From assembly GCF_011839805.1 (NCBI RefSeq), contig NZ_VWPY01000013.1, positions 1 to 64,000 of the forward strand: a DNA stretch of 64,000 bases, written 5' to 3'. This document shows positions 7,543-17,126 of the stretch, one piece after another. The position numbers and the translations under genes are program-made. Source of the stretch: Kineococcus rubinsiae (GTDB lineage Bacteria; Actinomycetota; Actinomycetes; Actinomycetales; Kineococcaceae). Under the pieces are notes generated by a model. That model did not search any database. It was given only the letters and a program-made list of their open reading frames with translations, and was not told the origin of the DNA. Each line of letters starts with the position of its first letter. Positions within the stretch are counted from its first letter, which is position 1.

Positions 7543-8502
7543 TCAGGCGGTGGGGACGGGCAGCAGCTCGAAGGCGGTGACCCGGTCGGCGACGGCGGCG
7601 AACTGGGCCGGGTCGGCGCTGGTCACGAGGTCCAGCGCCTTGAAGAAGCGCACCCCGTCCGGGACGGCGGCGGGGAACGCCGTCATGAGCCGCCGGCGCA
7701 GCCCGGCCTCGCCGGTGGCGTCGAGCTCGCGCAGCACGACGTCCTCGGTGCGGCGGCCGTCGGTGAGGGTGCCGCGGCCCGCAGCGCGGGCGTTGCGCGC
7801 CCAGTCGCCCTCGGGCATCGGCGCCAGGACGAAGCGGCGGCCGTCCAGGCGCAGCGGCGAGACCGGGGTCGAGCGCGGCAGGCCGCTCGTGCGGCCGGGG
7901 ACGGTGAGGACCTTGATGACGCCGGTGGAGACGCCGAGGCGGGACAGGAGCCGGACGACGGCGTTGGTCGGCCGGAGGTAGGCGGGGCGCCGGCGGGCGG
8001 CTTCGGCCGGGACTGACGGGGCGGCGGGGGCACCGACCTGCAGCTGGGTCATCAGCAGGAGGGTGTCGGAGTTCACCCAGTACTCCGCCAGCCGGCCACC
8101 GGCCACGCGCAGGACGTCCGTGCCGGTGAAGGCGATCCGGGTGCCGACGGGGGCCCCGGCCCCGGGCACACCACCCGCGTAGGTGCCGGTCGCGTTCCAG
8201 CGCAGCGCGATCAGGTCGCCGTCGACGAGCGGGCCGACCTGGATCGAGAAGGTGAGGTCCGGGAACGCCGTGCGGGTCTGGGAGATCCAGGCGACGAGGG
8301 TCGCGGCGCTGTCCACCGCGCTGCCGTCGCCGCCGTCCGTCATCGCCGCGTGCAGCCGGAACCCGTCGGCCACGAGCGCGTCGGCCTGGCCCGCGTCCCC
8401 GTTCCACAGCCGCAACCACGCCCCGACGAGCTGGGCCGTCGCGCGCTCCTGGTTCGTGGGCTGGGCCGCCTCGGTGGCGCTGGTGACCTCGGTGTCGATC
8501 AT
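7543..8502 (-). CDS. SnoaL-like domain fused to deazaflavin-dependent nitroreductase-like domain
   Basis: 319 residues. Residues about 20-150 look like a SnoaL/NTF2-fold polyketide-cyclase-type domain (ADGFRLHAAMTDGG, TAFPDLTFSIQVGPLVDGD, then a WNATGTYAGG strand). Residues about 185-310 resemble the DDN family that uses F420H2 (VLTVPGRTSGLPRSTPVSPL, then RFVLAPMPEGDWARNARAAG). Each fold normally exists alone at about 140-150 residues, so the total length supports a true fusion rather than a reading error. ATG start with GGGAG 7 nt upstream. First gene of the TetR operon. Domain calls are from motif memory; the N-terminal assignment is the less certain. Confidence 0.78.
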   Translation of the reverse strand: MIDTEVTSATEAAQPTNQERATAQLVGAWLRLWNGDAGQADALVADGFRLHAAMTDGGDGSAVDSAATLVAWISQTRTAFPDLTFSIQVGPLVDGDLIALRWNATGTYAGGVPGAGAPVGTRIAFTGTDVLRVAGGRLAEYWVNSDTLLLMTQLQVGAPAAPSVPAEAARRRPAYLRPTNAVVRLLSRLGVSTGVIKVLTVPGRTSGLPRSTPVSPLRLDGRRFVLAPMPEGDWARNARAAGRGTLTDGRRTEDVVLRELDATGEAGLRRRLMTAFPAAVPDGVRFFKALDLVTSADPAQFAAVADRVTAFELLPVPTA

Positions 8503-8548
8503 GGTCGTCTCCCGGTCGTCCGCAGGACCCGGAGCCGTCCGCTCCGTG

Positions 8549-8566
8549 GCTTTACGGGCGTAAAGC
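8549..8566. promoter_or_regulatory. Perfect 18-bp palindrome, candidate TetR operator
   Basis: GCTTTACG-GG-CGTAAAGC, with both 8-bp arms perfectly complementary, lies 47 nt upstream of the first gene of the TetR operon (start 8502). Size and symmetry fit a TetR-family dimer site, and its lower GC content stands out from the surroundings. Confidence 0.75.
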
Positions 8567-8918
8567 TACACGTTCGCTTAACGCATGTATAGCCATCGCG
8601 TCGGCTCCTCCGGGATCCCCGGATCCCCGGCGGTGATCGACGCAGCCGACTCCGCCGGGAGGCACGGGCACGCCCGGGGACCTCGACCCCGTCGAGCGGG
8701 TCGACGGAGGACCGGGCCGCGGGACGGCGGACGGGCGTGCGAGGGGGTGGTGACGTCGCCGGGAGACGCCGCCGCGTCGAGCCGGGGCGTGAGGCAGCAG
8801 CACGCGGAGCCTCAGCGGGCAGGGTGGTGCGGGCGAGCCTCGGCCGCCGAGCTTCGGCGGGGCCCCTACCGGGCCGGGGACGCGAGCGGCGACCGGGGCG
8901 CCGCGGAGAGCCGACCGC
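8567..8918. other. Non-coding stretch between the TetR operon promoter and deoA
   Basis: About 350 nt with no convincing gene in either direction: possible frames lack ribosome binding sites and known motifs. It begins with the locally AT-richer upstream part of the TetR operon promoter (to about 8600) and ends with a probable deoA terminator hairpin at 8844-8860. Confidence 0.6.
8844..8860 (-). terminator. Hairpin downstream of deoA
   Basis: CCGCCGA-GCT-TCGGCGG, a perfect 7-bp stem with a 3-nt loop, about 60 nt past the deoA stop. There is no T tract, as is common in high-GC actinobacteria. It would close the nucleoside salvage operon. Confidence 0.4.
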
Positions 8919-10211
8919 TCAGGCGGTGACGCGCTCGTGCACGAGCGGCGGCGGCGCGGGGGCATCGCCCGCGGGTACGACGCGCACCCCGCCCTCGAGG
9001 GCCTGCAGGGCCCACGCGAAGCGCTCGGGGGTGTCGGTGTGCAGGGACATGAGGGGGTCACCGGCGCGCACGGACTCCCCGCGCACGGCGTGCAGCTCGA
9101 TCCCCGCCCCCGCCTGCACGGCCTCCTCGCGCCGCGAGCGCCCGGCGCCCAGGCGCCACGCGGCGACGCCGACGGCCATGGCGTCGACGTCGGCCAGCAC
9201 GCCCGTGGACTCCGCGTGCACGACGTGCGTCTCGCGCGCCGTCGGCAGGGCCGCGTCGGGGTCGCCGCCCTGGGCGCGGACCATGGCGCGCCAGGAGTCC
9301 ATCGCGCGGCCGTCCGCGAGCGCGTCCGCGGGGTCGACCGCGTCGAGCCCCACGGCGGCGAGCATCTCGCGCGCCAGCACGAGGGTGAGCTCCACGAGGT
9401 CGGCCGGGCCGCCGCCCGCGAGGACCTCGACGGACTCGCGCACCTCCAGCGCGTTGCCCGCGGTGCGGCCCAGCGGCGTGGACATGTCGGTGATGAGCGC
9501 GACGGTGCGCACCCCGGCGTCGGTGCCGAGGTCGACCATGGCCCGCGCGAGCTCCTGGGCCTGCGCCAGCTCGGCCATGAAGGCGCCCGAACCGGTCTTC
9601 ACGTCGAGCACGAGCGCGCTGGTGCCCTCGGCGATCTTCTTGCTCATGATGGAGCTGGCGATGAGCGGCACGGCCTCGACCGTGGCCGTCACGTCGCGCA
9701 GCGCGTAGAGCTTCTTGTCGGCCGGCGCCAGGTCGCCCGTCGCCGCGCACACGACGGCCCCGACGTCGACGAGCTGGCGGCGGATCTCCGCCAGCGTCAG
9801 CGAGGCGCGCCAGCCGGGGATCGCCTCGAGCTTGTCGAGCGTCCCGCCCGTGTGGCCGAGGCCGCGGCCGGACAGCTGCGGCACCGCGGCCCCGCAGGCC
9901 GCGACGAGCGGCGCGAGCGGCAGGGTCGTCTTGTCGCCGACCCCGCCCGTGGAGTGCTTGTCGACGCTCGGGCGCGGCAGGTCGGTGAAGTCGAGGCGCG
10001 AGCCGCTCTCGATCATGGCGTGCGTCCAGCGGCTGGTCTCGCGCCGCGTCATCCCGTTCAGCAGGACGGCCATGGCCAGCGCCGACATCTGCTCCTCGGC
10101 GACGGCGCCGCGCGTGTAGGCGTCGACGACCCAGTCGATCTGGGCGTCGGACAGCTCGCCGCGGTCCCGCTTGGTGCGGATGACGTCGACGGCGGCGAAC
10201 TGCTGGGTCAC
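8919..10211 (-). CDS. deoA: Thymidine phosphorylase
   Basis: 430 residues; converts thymidine and phosphate to thymine and 2-deoxyribose-1-phosphate. Family signatures: the N-terminal helical domain (DVIRTKRDRGELSDAQIDWV), the phosphate-binding KHSTGGVGDKTTLPLAPLVA, then SGRGLGHTGGTLDKLEAIPG and the substrate-side SSIMSKKIAEGTSALVLDVK. The GTG start lies 4 nt after the cdd stop, with GGAAGG about 9 nt upstream. Last gene of the nucleoside import and salvage operon; its sugar product would be channelled to deoxyribose breakdown. Confidence 0.96.
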   Translation of the reverse strand: MTQQFAAVDVIRTKRDRGELSDAQIDWVVDAYTRGAVAEEQMSALAMAVLLNGMTRRETSRWTHAMIESGSRLDFTDLPRPSVDKHSTGGVGDKTTLPLAPLVAACGAAVPQLSGRGLGHTGGTLDKLEAIPGWRASLTLAEIRRQLVDVGAVVCAATGDLAPADKKLYALRDVTATVEAVPLIASSIMSKKIAEGTSALVLDVKTGSGAFMAELAQAQELARAMVDLGTDAGVRTVALITDMSTPLGRTAGNALEVRESVEVLAGGGPADLVELTLVLAREMLAAVGLDAVDPADALADGRAMDSWRAMVRAQGGDPDAALPTARETHVVHAESTGVLADVDAMAVGVAAWRLGAGRSRREEAVQAGAGIELHAVRGESVRAGDPLMSLHTDTPERFAWALQALEGGVRVVPAGDAPAPPPLVHERVTA

Positions 10212-10215
10212 GGGA

Positions 10216-10647
10216 TCAGGCCTTCCGGGACGGGTCGGTGAGGTCGTGCGGCCCGAACGCGTCGGGCAGCACCTGCGTCATGGGCAGCACCCCGCGCGGG
10301 GTGTCCACCAGCAGGTCCGGCCCGCCGAACTCGTACAGCAGCTGGCGGCAGCGCCCGCAGGGCATCAGCACCCCGCCGGCCGCGTCGACGCACGCGAAGG
10401 CCACGAGCCGTCCGCCGCCCGTCATCTGCAGCTGCCCGACGAGGGTGCACTCCGCGCACAGCGTCACGCCGTAGGAGGCGTTCTCGATGTTCGCGCCCGC
10501 GACCACGCGGCCGTCGTCGACGAGGGCCGCGGCCCCCACCGGGAACTTCGAGTACGGCGAGTACGAGTGCTCCAGGGCCTCGCGCGCCGCGGCCCGCAGC
10601 GCGTCGAAGTCGGGTCCGGTGCGGTCAGCGTCGGTCGTCGGGCTCAC
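10216..10647 (-). CDS. cdd: Cytidine deaminase
   Basis: 143 residues, the size of the homotetrameric class. Converts cytidine and deoxycytidine to uridine and deoxyuridine. Zinc-binding and catalytic motifs are plain: NIENASYGVTLCAEC (the C-A-E) and MPCGRCRQ (the P-C-x-x-C). The GTG start overlaps the stop of the upstream permease as GTGA, so translation is coupled to the importer. It is followed by deoA 4 nt later. Confidence 0.97.
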   Translation of the reverse strand: MSPTTDADRTGPDFDALRAAAREALEHSYSPYSKFPVGAAALVDDGRVVAGANIENASYGVTLCAECTLVGQLQMTGGGRLVAFACVDAAGGVLMPCGRCRQLLYEFGGPDLLVDTPRGVLPMTQVLPDAFGPHDLTDPSRKA

Positions 10648-11951
10648 GGGTAGGGCTCCCCACTGGCGGCGGGCGGGCGGACGCGGCCGACGAAGCCGGC
10701 CACGGCGAAGATCGTCGCGAGGTACGGCAGCATCGCGAGGAAGCTGGACGGCACCGCGCCCGGCGTGGGCAGGATGCCGACGAGGGTCTGCAGCGCGGCG
10801 AAGAACCCGAACAGCAGGGACGCGCCGACCGCCCCCTTGGGGCTCCAGCGGCCGAAGATGACCGCGGCCAGGGCGATGAACCCCTTGCCGGCCGACATGT
10901 TCTCGGTGAACGGGCCGATCGTCCCGATCGACAGGTACGCGCCCGCGAGCCCGGCCATGCCGCCCGCGACGACGACGTTGACGTAACGCACGCGCAGCAC
11001 CGGGATGCCGACCGTCGCGGCCGCCTTCGGGTGCTCCCCCACGGCCCGCGTGCGCAGGCCCCAGCGGGTGCGGAACAGCACGACCTGCAGCGCCACGATG
11101 AGCACGTACATGAGGTAGACGACGACGTTGGCGCGGAACAGCAGCGGGCCGACGACGGGCAGGTCGGCCAGGCCCGGGATCGGCAGCGGCTCCAGGACGC
11201 CCGGGGAGTTGTAGCGCTCGGTGTTCGTCTGCATGAGCGCCTTGTAGGCCCAGCCGGTGAACCCGAGGGCGGCCGCGTTCAGGACGACGCCGAGGATGAC
11301 CTGGTTGACCTGGTAGCGGATCGCGAACACCGCGAGGACCCAGCCCACGAGGGCGCCCGCGAGCACGGCCCCGACGACGCCCGCCCCGAGGCTCCCGGCC
11401 AGGGTCGCGACGAGCGCCCCCGCGAACGCCCCGGTGAGCATCTGCCCCTCGATGGCGACGTTGACGACGCCCGAGCGCTCCCCGAGGACGCCCGCGAGCG
11501 CGCCGAGGATCAGCGGGGTGGCCAGGAACACCGTCGACTGCAGCAGCTGGACGACGTCGATCGACCCGCCGTCGCGGCCGGACATCGCCCAGGCGAGGAA
11601 GGCGATGACGAAGCAGGCCAGCGTGACGCCGATGAGGACGGGCGTGCGGCGCAGGCGGAACCCGCGCACGAGCTGGAAGACGCCCAGGGCGAGGACCACC
11701 GCGCCGAGCAGCACCGGGGTGGTGGTGCCGGGGACGGTGAGGTCGGGCAGGGCGATCGCGGCGCCGCCGCCGAAGCGGAACGTCGCGTCCCCCGTGCCGG
11801 AGCCGAAGCCCCAGCCGAGGACCGTGACGAGGCCGACGACGACGAGCAGCAGACCGGTGACGACGCGGCGCCGGACGCCGATGACGGGTTCGACGCGCTC
11901 GTGGACGACGACGGCGTCGGGGACCGCGACGGGCGGGGTCTGCGCGCTCAC
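10644..11951 (-). CDS. Nucleoside ABC importer, permease 2 (BMP-associated)
   Basis: 435 residues with about ten hydrophobic segments, belonging to the BPD_transp_2 permease family that partners BMP-type lipoproteins. Characteristic stretches are VVNVAIEGQMLTGAFAGAL, RYQVNQVILGVVLN and ENMSAGKGFIALAAVIFG. An N-terminal cytoplasmic tail of about 30 residues precedes the first helix. The GTG start overlaps the stop of permease 1 as GTGA, and its own stop overlaps cdd the same way. Most likely forms the channel with permease 1 for purine and pyrimidine nucleosides. Confidence 0.93.
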   Translation of the reverse strand: MSAQTPPVAVPDAVVVHERVEPVIGVRRRVVTGLLLVVVGLVTVLGWGFGSGTGDATFRFGGGAAIALPDLTVPGTTTPVLLGAVVLALGVFQLVRGFRLRRTPVLIGVTLACFVIAFLAWAMSGRDGGSIDVVQLLQSTVFLATPLILGALAGVLGERSGVVNVAIEGQMLTGAFAGALVATLAGSLGAGVVGAVLAGALVGWVLAVFAIRYQVNQVILGVVLNAAALGFTGWAYKALMQTNTERYNSPGVLEPLPIPGLADLPVVGPLLFRANVVVYLMYVLIVALQVVLFRTRWGLRTRAVGEHPKAAATVGIPVLRVRYVNVVVAGGMAGLAGAYLSIGTIGPFTENMSAGKGFIALAAVIFGRWSPKGAVGASLLFGFFAALQTLVGILPTPGAVPSSFLAMLPYLATIFAVAGFVGRVRPPAASGEPYP

Positions 11952-13120
11952 CGGGTCCACCCCGCCGCCAGCTCGCTGCCGACGGCCTTCGCGCCGCCGG
12001 GCTTCAGCCGGAACACCGCGCGCACCAGGGCGGGCGCGGCGATGAAGAGGACGACGAGGGCCTGCAGGACGCCGACGAGGTCGACGGGCACGCCCGTGGA
12101 GGACTGCATCTGCACCGACCCGGCGCGCATGCCGCCGAACAGCAGCCCCGCGGCGATGACGCCGTAGGGGTTGTTGCGGCCCAGCAGGGCGACGGTGATG
12201 GCGTCGAAGCCGATGGTCCCGGCGACCGACCCGGTCACCGACCCGGTGACGCCGAGCACCTGCGAGGCCCCGGCCAGGCCGGCGAGCCCGCCGGCCATCG
12301 CCATGGCCGCGATCTGCAGCCGGCCCACGGCCATGCCCGCGGTGCGCGCGGCGTCGGGGTTCGCGCCGACGGCCCGCAGCCGGAACCCGAGGGTCGAGCG
12401 CGTGAACAGCCACCAGACCCCGACGGCCGCGGCGAGCGCGAGCAGGAGGCCGAGGTGGACCCGCAGCGAGGAGCCCAGCAGGTGCGGCAGGCGGGCCGAG
12501 GCGGCCACGGACTCCGAGATCGCCTGCCCGTAGGGCGGCCGCTGGAACCCCTCGAGGCCGAGCAGGAACGTCAGCAGGTTGATGGCGACGTAGTTCAGCA
12601 TGATGGTGGTGATCACCTCGTGGGCCCCGGTGCGGGCCTTGAGCCAGCCGACGATCCCGCCCCAGAGCGTCCCGCCGAGGATGCCCCCGACGAGCGCGAC
12701 GACGAGGTGCAGGCCGACGGGCAGGTCGAACGTGAAGCCGACGTAGGCGGCCACGATGGCGCCCGCGATGATCTGCCCCTGCGCGCCGATGTTGAACAGC
12801 CCCACGCGGAACGACAGCGCGACCGCGAGCCCCGTGAGGATCAGCGGGGTCGCGTTGACGAGGGTCTCCGAGATCGGGCCGAGGGCCGCGGTGCCGGAGA
12901 GGTTCGGGTTGAACACCGCCCCCTGCACCAGCGCGACGTAGGCGTCGCGCACGGCGTACCCGGCCTCGGTGAACGTGTCCCACGGGTAGGTGAAGAAGTA
13001 GGTGGCGGCGTCGCGCGTGCGGGCGTCGCCGATCGCGATGAGCACGGCCCCCACGACGAGCGCCCCGACCACCGCGAACACCGTGACGAGCCAGGTGCCG
13101 CCCCAGCGCAGTCGCTTCAC
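11948..13120 (-). CDS. Nucleoside ABC importer, permease 1 (BMP-associated)
   Basis: 390 residues, multi-spanning, with the family segments [20 protein letters not shown] and [20 protein letters not shown]. The long periplasmic loop between the first two helices ([20 protein letters not shown]) is usual for this subunit. GTG start, overlapping the ATPase gene stop by 4 nt, and GTGA overlap with permease 2. Dimer partner of permease 2 in the same importer. Confidence 0.93.
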   Translation of the reverse strand: MKRLRWGGTWLVTVFAVVGALVVGAVLIAIGDARTRDAATYFFTYPWDTFTEAGYAVRDAYVALVQGAVFNPNLSGTAALGPISETLVNATPLILTGLAVALSFRVGLFNIGAQGQIIAGAIVAAYVGFTFDLPVGLHLVVALVGGILGGTLWGGIVGWLKARTGAHEVITTIMLNYVAINLLTFLLGLEGFQRPPYGQAISESVAASARLPHLLGSSLRVHLGLLLALAAAVGVWWLFTRSTLGFRLRAVGANPDAARTAGMAVGRLQIAAMAMAGGLAGLAGASQVLGVTGSVTGSVAGTIGFDAITVALLGRNNPYGVIAAGLLFGGMRAGSVQMQSSTGVPVDLVGVLQALVVLFIAAPALVRAVFRLKPGGAKAVGSELAAGWTR

Positions 13121-14688
13121 GCGCCGTCCCTCTCCACCGTCGGTCCGGCGGGGCCACCGGGGGCGGGGCCCCCGGCGGGCGGGCCCGCGGACGGTTGCGC
13201 CCCGGCCATGAGCAGGCCGAGGTCCTCCTGGCTGGCGTCGGGGCCGACCTCGCCGGCGATCCGGCCCCGGTAGAGCACGACGATGCGGTCGGCCAGCGCC
13301 CGCACCTCGTCGAGCTCGGTGGACACGAGGACCACGGCGGCGCCGCGGTCGCGCTCGGCCACGATGCGCTGGTGCACGAACTCCTGGCTGCCGACGTCGA
13401 CGCCGCGGGTGGGCTGCGCGACGACGAGCAGCTTCAGCGGCCGCGACATCTCGCGCGCCAGGACGACCTTCTGCTGGTTGCCGCCCGACAGGGTCGAGAC
13501 GGCGGCCTGCGGCGAGGACGTGCGGATGTCGAACTCCGCGACGCGCTCGGAGGCGTTGCGCTGCACCGCGGCCCGGTCGACGACGGGGCCGGAGGAGAAC
13601 TCCGGCGACGAGGACAGGTCCAGGACGAGGTTCTCCGCGATGCTGAACGAGCCGACGAGGCCGTCGTGCAGGCGGTCCTCGGGGACGTAGCCGACGCCGC
13701 GGCCGAGCAGGCTCGCGACGCCCTCCCCCGTGACGTCCTCGCCCGAGAGACGCAGGGTCCCGGAGTCCACGGCCTGCAGCCCGACGATGCTGCGCGTCAG
13801 CTCGGTCTGGCCGTTGCCGTCGACGCCCGCCACCGCCAGCACCTCGCCGGCGCGGACGGTGAGGCTGACGTCGTCGAGCAGGACCGTGCCGGCGCTGTCG
13901 GTGACGCGCACGTCGGCCATCTCCAGCATGACGTCGCCCGGTGTCGCGGGGGCCTTCTCGACGGTGAGGCGCACGTCGCGGCCCACCATGAGCGCGGCGA
14001 GCTCCTGCGCGGAGGCGCTGGGCGAGGCCTCGCCGACGACGCGGCCGCGCCGGATCACGGTGATCCGGTCGGCCACGGCGCGGACCTCGCGCAGCTTGTG
14101 GGTGATGAAGACGATCGACGTCCCCGCGTCGGCGAGCTCCCGCATGACCCGCATGAGGTCGTCGGTCTCGGCCGGCGTGAGGACCGCCGTCGGCTCGTCC
14201 AGGACGAGCACCTTCGCCTGCCGCAGCAGGGCCTTGACGATCTCGACCCGCTGCTGGACGCCGACCGCGAGGTCGGCGACCAGGGTGTCCGGCGGCACGG
14301 CGAGGCCGAACCGCTCGGACGTCTCCACGACCCGCTTGCGGGCGCGGCGGCGGTCCAGCAGACCGCCGCCCTTCACGAGCTCGGACCCGAGGACGATGTT
14401 CTCGGTCGCGGTGAACGTCGGGACCAGCATGAAGTGCTGGTGCACCATGCCGATCCCGGCGTCCATGGCATCACCGGGCGACGAGAACGTCACGGGCCGG
14501 CCGTCGACGAGGATCTCGCCCTCGTCGGGCGTGTACAGCCCGTAGAGCACGTTCATGAGCGTGCTCTTGCCCGCCCCGTTCTCGCCCAGGAGGGCGTGGA
14601 TCTCGCCCTCCCGGACCACGAGGTCGATCGCGTCGTTGGCGACGAGCGACCCGAAGCGCTTCGTGATGCCCCGCAGTTCGAGCTCCAC
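13117..14688 (-). CDS. Nucleoside ABC importer, duplicated ATP-binding protein
   Basis: 523 residues containing two ABC domains in one chain, as in sugar and nucleoside importers of the RbsA/NupO kind. The first domain has Walker [15 protein letters not shown] near residue 35 and Walker [11 protein letters not shown]; the second has the degenerate Walker [15 protein letters not shown] and signature [15 protein letters not shown]. It powers the two permeases encoded downstream. The GTG start lies 1 nt after the BMP lipoprotein stop. The C-terminus ends in a Gly-Pro-Ala tail. Confidence 0.94.
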   Translation of the reverse strand: MELELRGITKRFGSLVANDAIDLVVREGEIHALLGENGAGKSTLMNVLYGLYTPDEGEILVDGRPVTFSSPGDAMDAGIGMVHQHFMLVPTFTATENIVLGSELVKGGGLLDRRRARKRVVETSERFGLAVPPDTLVADLAVGVQQRVEIVKALLRQAKVLVLDEPTAVLTPAETDDLMRVMRELADAGTSIVFITHKLREVRAVADRITVIRRGRVVGEASPSASAQELAALMVGRDVRLTVEKAPATPGDVMLEMADVRVTDSAGTVLLDDVSLTVRAGEVLAVAGVDGNGQTELTRSIVGLQAVDSGTLRLSGEDVTGEGVASLLGRGVGYVPEDRLHDGLVGSFSIAENLVLDLSSSPEFSSGPVVDRAAVQRNASERVAEFDIRTSSPQAAVSTLSGGNQQKVVLAREMSRPLKLLVVAQPTRGVDVGSQEFVHQRIVAERDRGAAVVLVSTELDEVRALADRIVVLYRGRIAGEVGPDASQEDLGLLMAGAQPSAGPPAGGPAPGGPAGPTVERDGA

Positions 14689-14689
14689 C

Positions 14690-15790
14690 TCAGCTGGCGG
14701 CGATCGCGCTCGGCGAGGTGATCTTGATCGTGCCCGCGACGATGTCGGCCTTGACCTGGTCGAGCTCCGTCTTGAGCTCGGCCGGGACCTGCGCGTCGAA
14801 CTTGTTGAACGGCGCCAGGCCGGTCCCCTCGTTCTTCAGGTTCCCGACGTAGCCGCCGGTCGGGAAGGTGCCGCCGGCCGCCGCGGTCACGTAGTCCGTC
14901 ACCGCGTCGGTGAGGTTCTTGGTGACCGAGGAGATGAAGTAGTCGCAGTACTGCTCGGCGCTGACGCAGCCGTCGGTGTCGACCCAGATGAGGTTCAGCT
15001 TGCCGCCCGCGGCCTCGGCCGCGGCGCCCGCGCCCAGGCCGGCCTGGCCCGCCACCGGCATGATGATGTCGGCGCCCTGGCCGGCGAGGGTCTCGGTGAT
15101 CGAGCGCCCCGCGGCCTGGTCGGTGAAGCTGTTGGAGAACGACCCGCCCTTCTGGTCGCCCTCGTCCCAGCCGAGCACCTTGACGGCCTTGCCCTTCTGG
15201 GCGTTGTAGTACTGCACGCCCTCCCAGAACCCGTCCATGTAGATGGTGACGGGCGGGATCGGCAGGCCGCCCCAGGTGCCGACGGTGCCGGTCTTGGTCA
15301 TCCCGGCCGCGAGGTAGCCGCCCAGGAACCCGCCCTCGGCGGTGTTGTACTGGAACCCGTAGACGTTCGACGCGCCCGAGGAGGAGTCGATCTCCGCGAA
15401 CTGCTGGTCCGGGTTCGCGGTCGCGACCTCCTTGACGGCGTCGCTCATGAGGCCGCCGACGGCGATGATCGTGTCGCAGCCCTTGGCCACCTCGGCGTTG
15501 AGGTTGGGCGTGTAGGCGGTGTCGTCGGTGGACGGCACGTAGGAGATGTCGATGTCCGCGTTCGCCTCCTTCGCGGCCGTGAGGCCCGCGTAGGAGGACT
15601 GGTTGAACGAGCGGTCGTCGACGCCACCGGTGTCGAGCACCATGCAGGCCGAGAACTTCGCGCCCGAGGCGGCGGACCCGGAGGCGGAGGAACCGCTCTG
15701 CGCGTCGGTGGGGCGGGCACCGCAGGACGCCAGGATCAGCGCGGCGGCGCCGATCGCGGCCGCCGGGGCGAGGCGGGTGAACTTCGTCAT
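14690..15790 (-). CDS. BMP family nucleoside-binding lipoprotein
   Basis: 366 residues. Signal peptide with lipobox LILASC, cysteine at residue 23, so it is membrane-anchored outside the cell. The body shows BMP/Med-family motifs: [34 protein letters not shown], then [12 protein letters not shown] and the [14 protein letters not shown] segment. It captures nucleosides for the importer encoded just downstream. ATG start with GGAGGA 8 nt upstream, the strongest ribosome site of the operon, as expected for the most abundant component. A 66-nt gap separates it from the M20 gene, where the operon promoter probably lies. Confidence 0.94.
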   Translation of the reverse strand: MTKFTRLAPAAAIGAAALILASCGARPTDAQSGSSASGSAASGAKFSACMVLDTGGVDDRSFNQSSYAGLTAAKEANADIDISYVPSTDDTAYTPNLNAEVAKGCDTIIAVGGLMSDAVKEVATANPDQQFAEIDSSSGASNVYGFQYNTAEGGFLGGYLAAGMTKTGTVGTWGGLPIPPVTIYMDGFWEGVQYYNAQKGKAVKVLGWDEGDQKGGSFSNSFTDQAAGRSITETLAGQGADIIMPVAGQAGLGAGAAAEAAGGKLNLIWVDTDGCVSAEQYCDYFISSVTKNLTDAVTDYVTAAAGGTFPTGGYVGNLKNEGTGLAPFNKFDAQVPAELKTELDQVKADIVAGTIKITSPSAIAAS

Positions 15791-15856
15791 GGGGGTGCTC
15801 CTCCAGGGGGGCAGATCGACGATCGACGGCCCAGCCTAGTGTGCGCCTTGCCCTGA

Positions 15857-17077
15857 CTAGACCGTTCCGGGCCGCAGATCGTCCAGCGGAGCGCGCCGTG
15901 ACGCGGCAGTCGCGGCCAGCACCCGGATGCCGGGCCCCAGCGCCGCCTCGTCCGGCTGGTAGTCGCCGCGGTGCAGGTCGTAGGTCACCCCGCCCGGGGT
16001 GCGGGTCCCCAGCCGCACCATCGCGCCGCGCACGTGGTGCAGGTACCAGGCGAAGTCCTCCCCGCCCAGCGACTGCCGGGTGGGCAGGACCGCGAGGTCG
16101 CCGAGCTCCGCGCGCGCCGCGGTCTCGAGGACGGCGGTGGCCAGCACGTCGTTGTCGACGGGCGGCACGCCGCGCTGCAGCGTGACCTCCGCCCGGACGG
16201 CGTAGGGGCGCACGAGGTCGGCGACGACGCCCTCGACGAGCTCGCCGGCGTGCTGCCACGCCTCGGTCTCCATGCAGCGCAGGGTCCCCGACGCGACACC
16301 GGTGCTGGGCACGGCGTTCGCGGCCTCGCCGGCGCTGACCATCCCCCAGGTGAGGTTCACGCCCGAGCGGGGGTCGACGCGGCGGGTCAGCACGGCCGGC
16401 AGCTGGGTGACGACCTGGCCGAGCGCGAAGACGAGGTCCCCGGCCAGGTGCGGGCGCGAGGTGTGCCCGCCGGTCCCGAACAGCCGGACCGTCACGTGGT
16501 CGGAGGCGGAGGTGATCGGCCCGGCCTTCAGGCCCACGGTCCCGGCGTCCAGGCTCGGGTCGCAGTGCAGGCTGTAGATGGCGCCGATGCCGTCGACCAC
16601 GCCGGCGCGCAGCGCCTCCAGGGCGCCGCCCGGCATGACCTCCTCGGCGGCCTGGAAGATCAGCCGGACGCCGTGCGGGAGGGCGCCCGCGCGGTGCAGG
16701 TCGGCCAGGACCAGACCGGCGCCCGCGACGACGGCGGTGTGCACGTCGTGACCGCACGCGTGGGCGATCGAGGGGCGCGTCGAGGCGTAGGGCAGCCCCG
16801 TGGCCTCCTGCAGCGGCAGGGCGTCGAGGTCGGCGCGCAGCGCGACGACGGGCACGCCGGGGCCGATGTCGGCCGTCAGCCCCGTCCCGGGCAGCAGCCG
16901 CACGCGGTAGCCCGCGCCGCGCATGAGCGCGGCCACGGCGTCCGTGGTCGCGTGCTCGTCGTGGCTCAGCTCCGGGTGCGCGTGCACCTGTCGGCGCAGA
17001 GCGAGCGCCGTCGCGAGGTGCGGGGCGAGCAGGTCGGCGGGGACGGGGGGTCCCGGCGGAGGGGAGAGGCTGCTCAC
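15857..17077 (-). CDS. M20 family amidohydrolase
   Basis: 406 residues, a dinuclear-metal peptidase of the M20D group (hippurate hydrolase / N-acyl-amino-acid hydrolase type). Metal-binding and catalytic motifs: RADLDALPL, HACGHDVHTA, FQAAEEVMPGG and the C-terminal SLGGEDFAWYL. A dimerisation lid sits in the middle, including FGTGGHTSRPHLAGD. The GTG at 17077 has no strong ribosome site. It precedes the nucleoside importer operon on the same strand, but the 66-nt gap suggests a separate transcript. The natural substrate cannot be read from sequence. Confidence 0.9.
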   Translation of the reverse strand: MSSLSPPPGPPVPADLLAPHLATALALRRQVHAHPELSHDEHATTDAVAALMRGAGYRVRLLPGTGLTADIGPGVPVVALRADLDALPLQEATGLPYASTRPSIAHACGHDVHTAVVAGAGLVLADLHRAGALPHGVRLIFQAAEEVMPGGALEALRAGVVDGIGAIYSLHCDPSLDAGTVGLKAGPITSASDHVTVRLFGTGGHTSRPHLAGDLVFALGQVVTQLPAVLTRRVDPRSGVNLTWGMVSAGEAANAVPSTGVASGTLRCMETEAWQHAGELVEGVVADLVRPYAVRAEVTLQRGVPPVDNDVLATAVLETAARAELGDLAVLPTRQSLGGEDFAWYLHHVRGAMVRLGTRTPGGVTYDLHRGDYQPDEAALGPGIRVLAATAASRRAPLDDLRPGTV

Positions 17078-17126
17078 GAGGACGAGACGCTACTCCAGCG
17101 CCACCGGCGCCCCCGGGGACCGCGCG

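Noticed and set aside
11952-13157. Upstream in-frame extension of the second nucleoside permease
   Set aside because: The extension is the wrong-frame translation of permease 1; a GTGA overlap at 11951 defines the real start.
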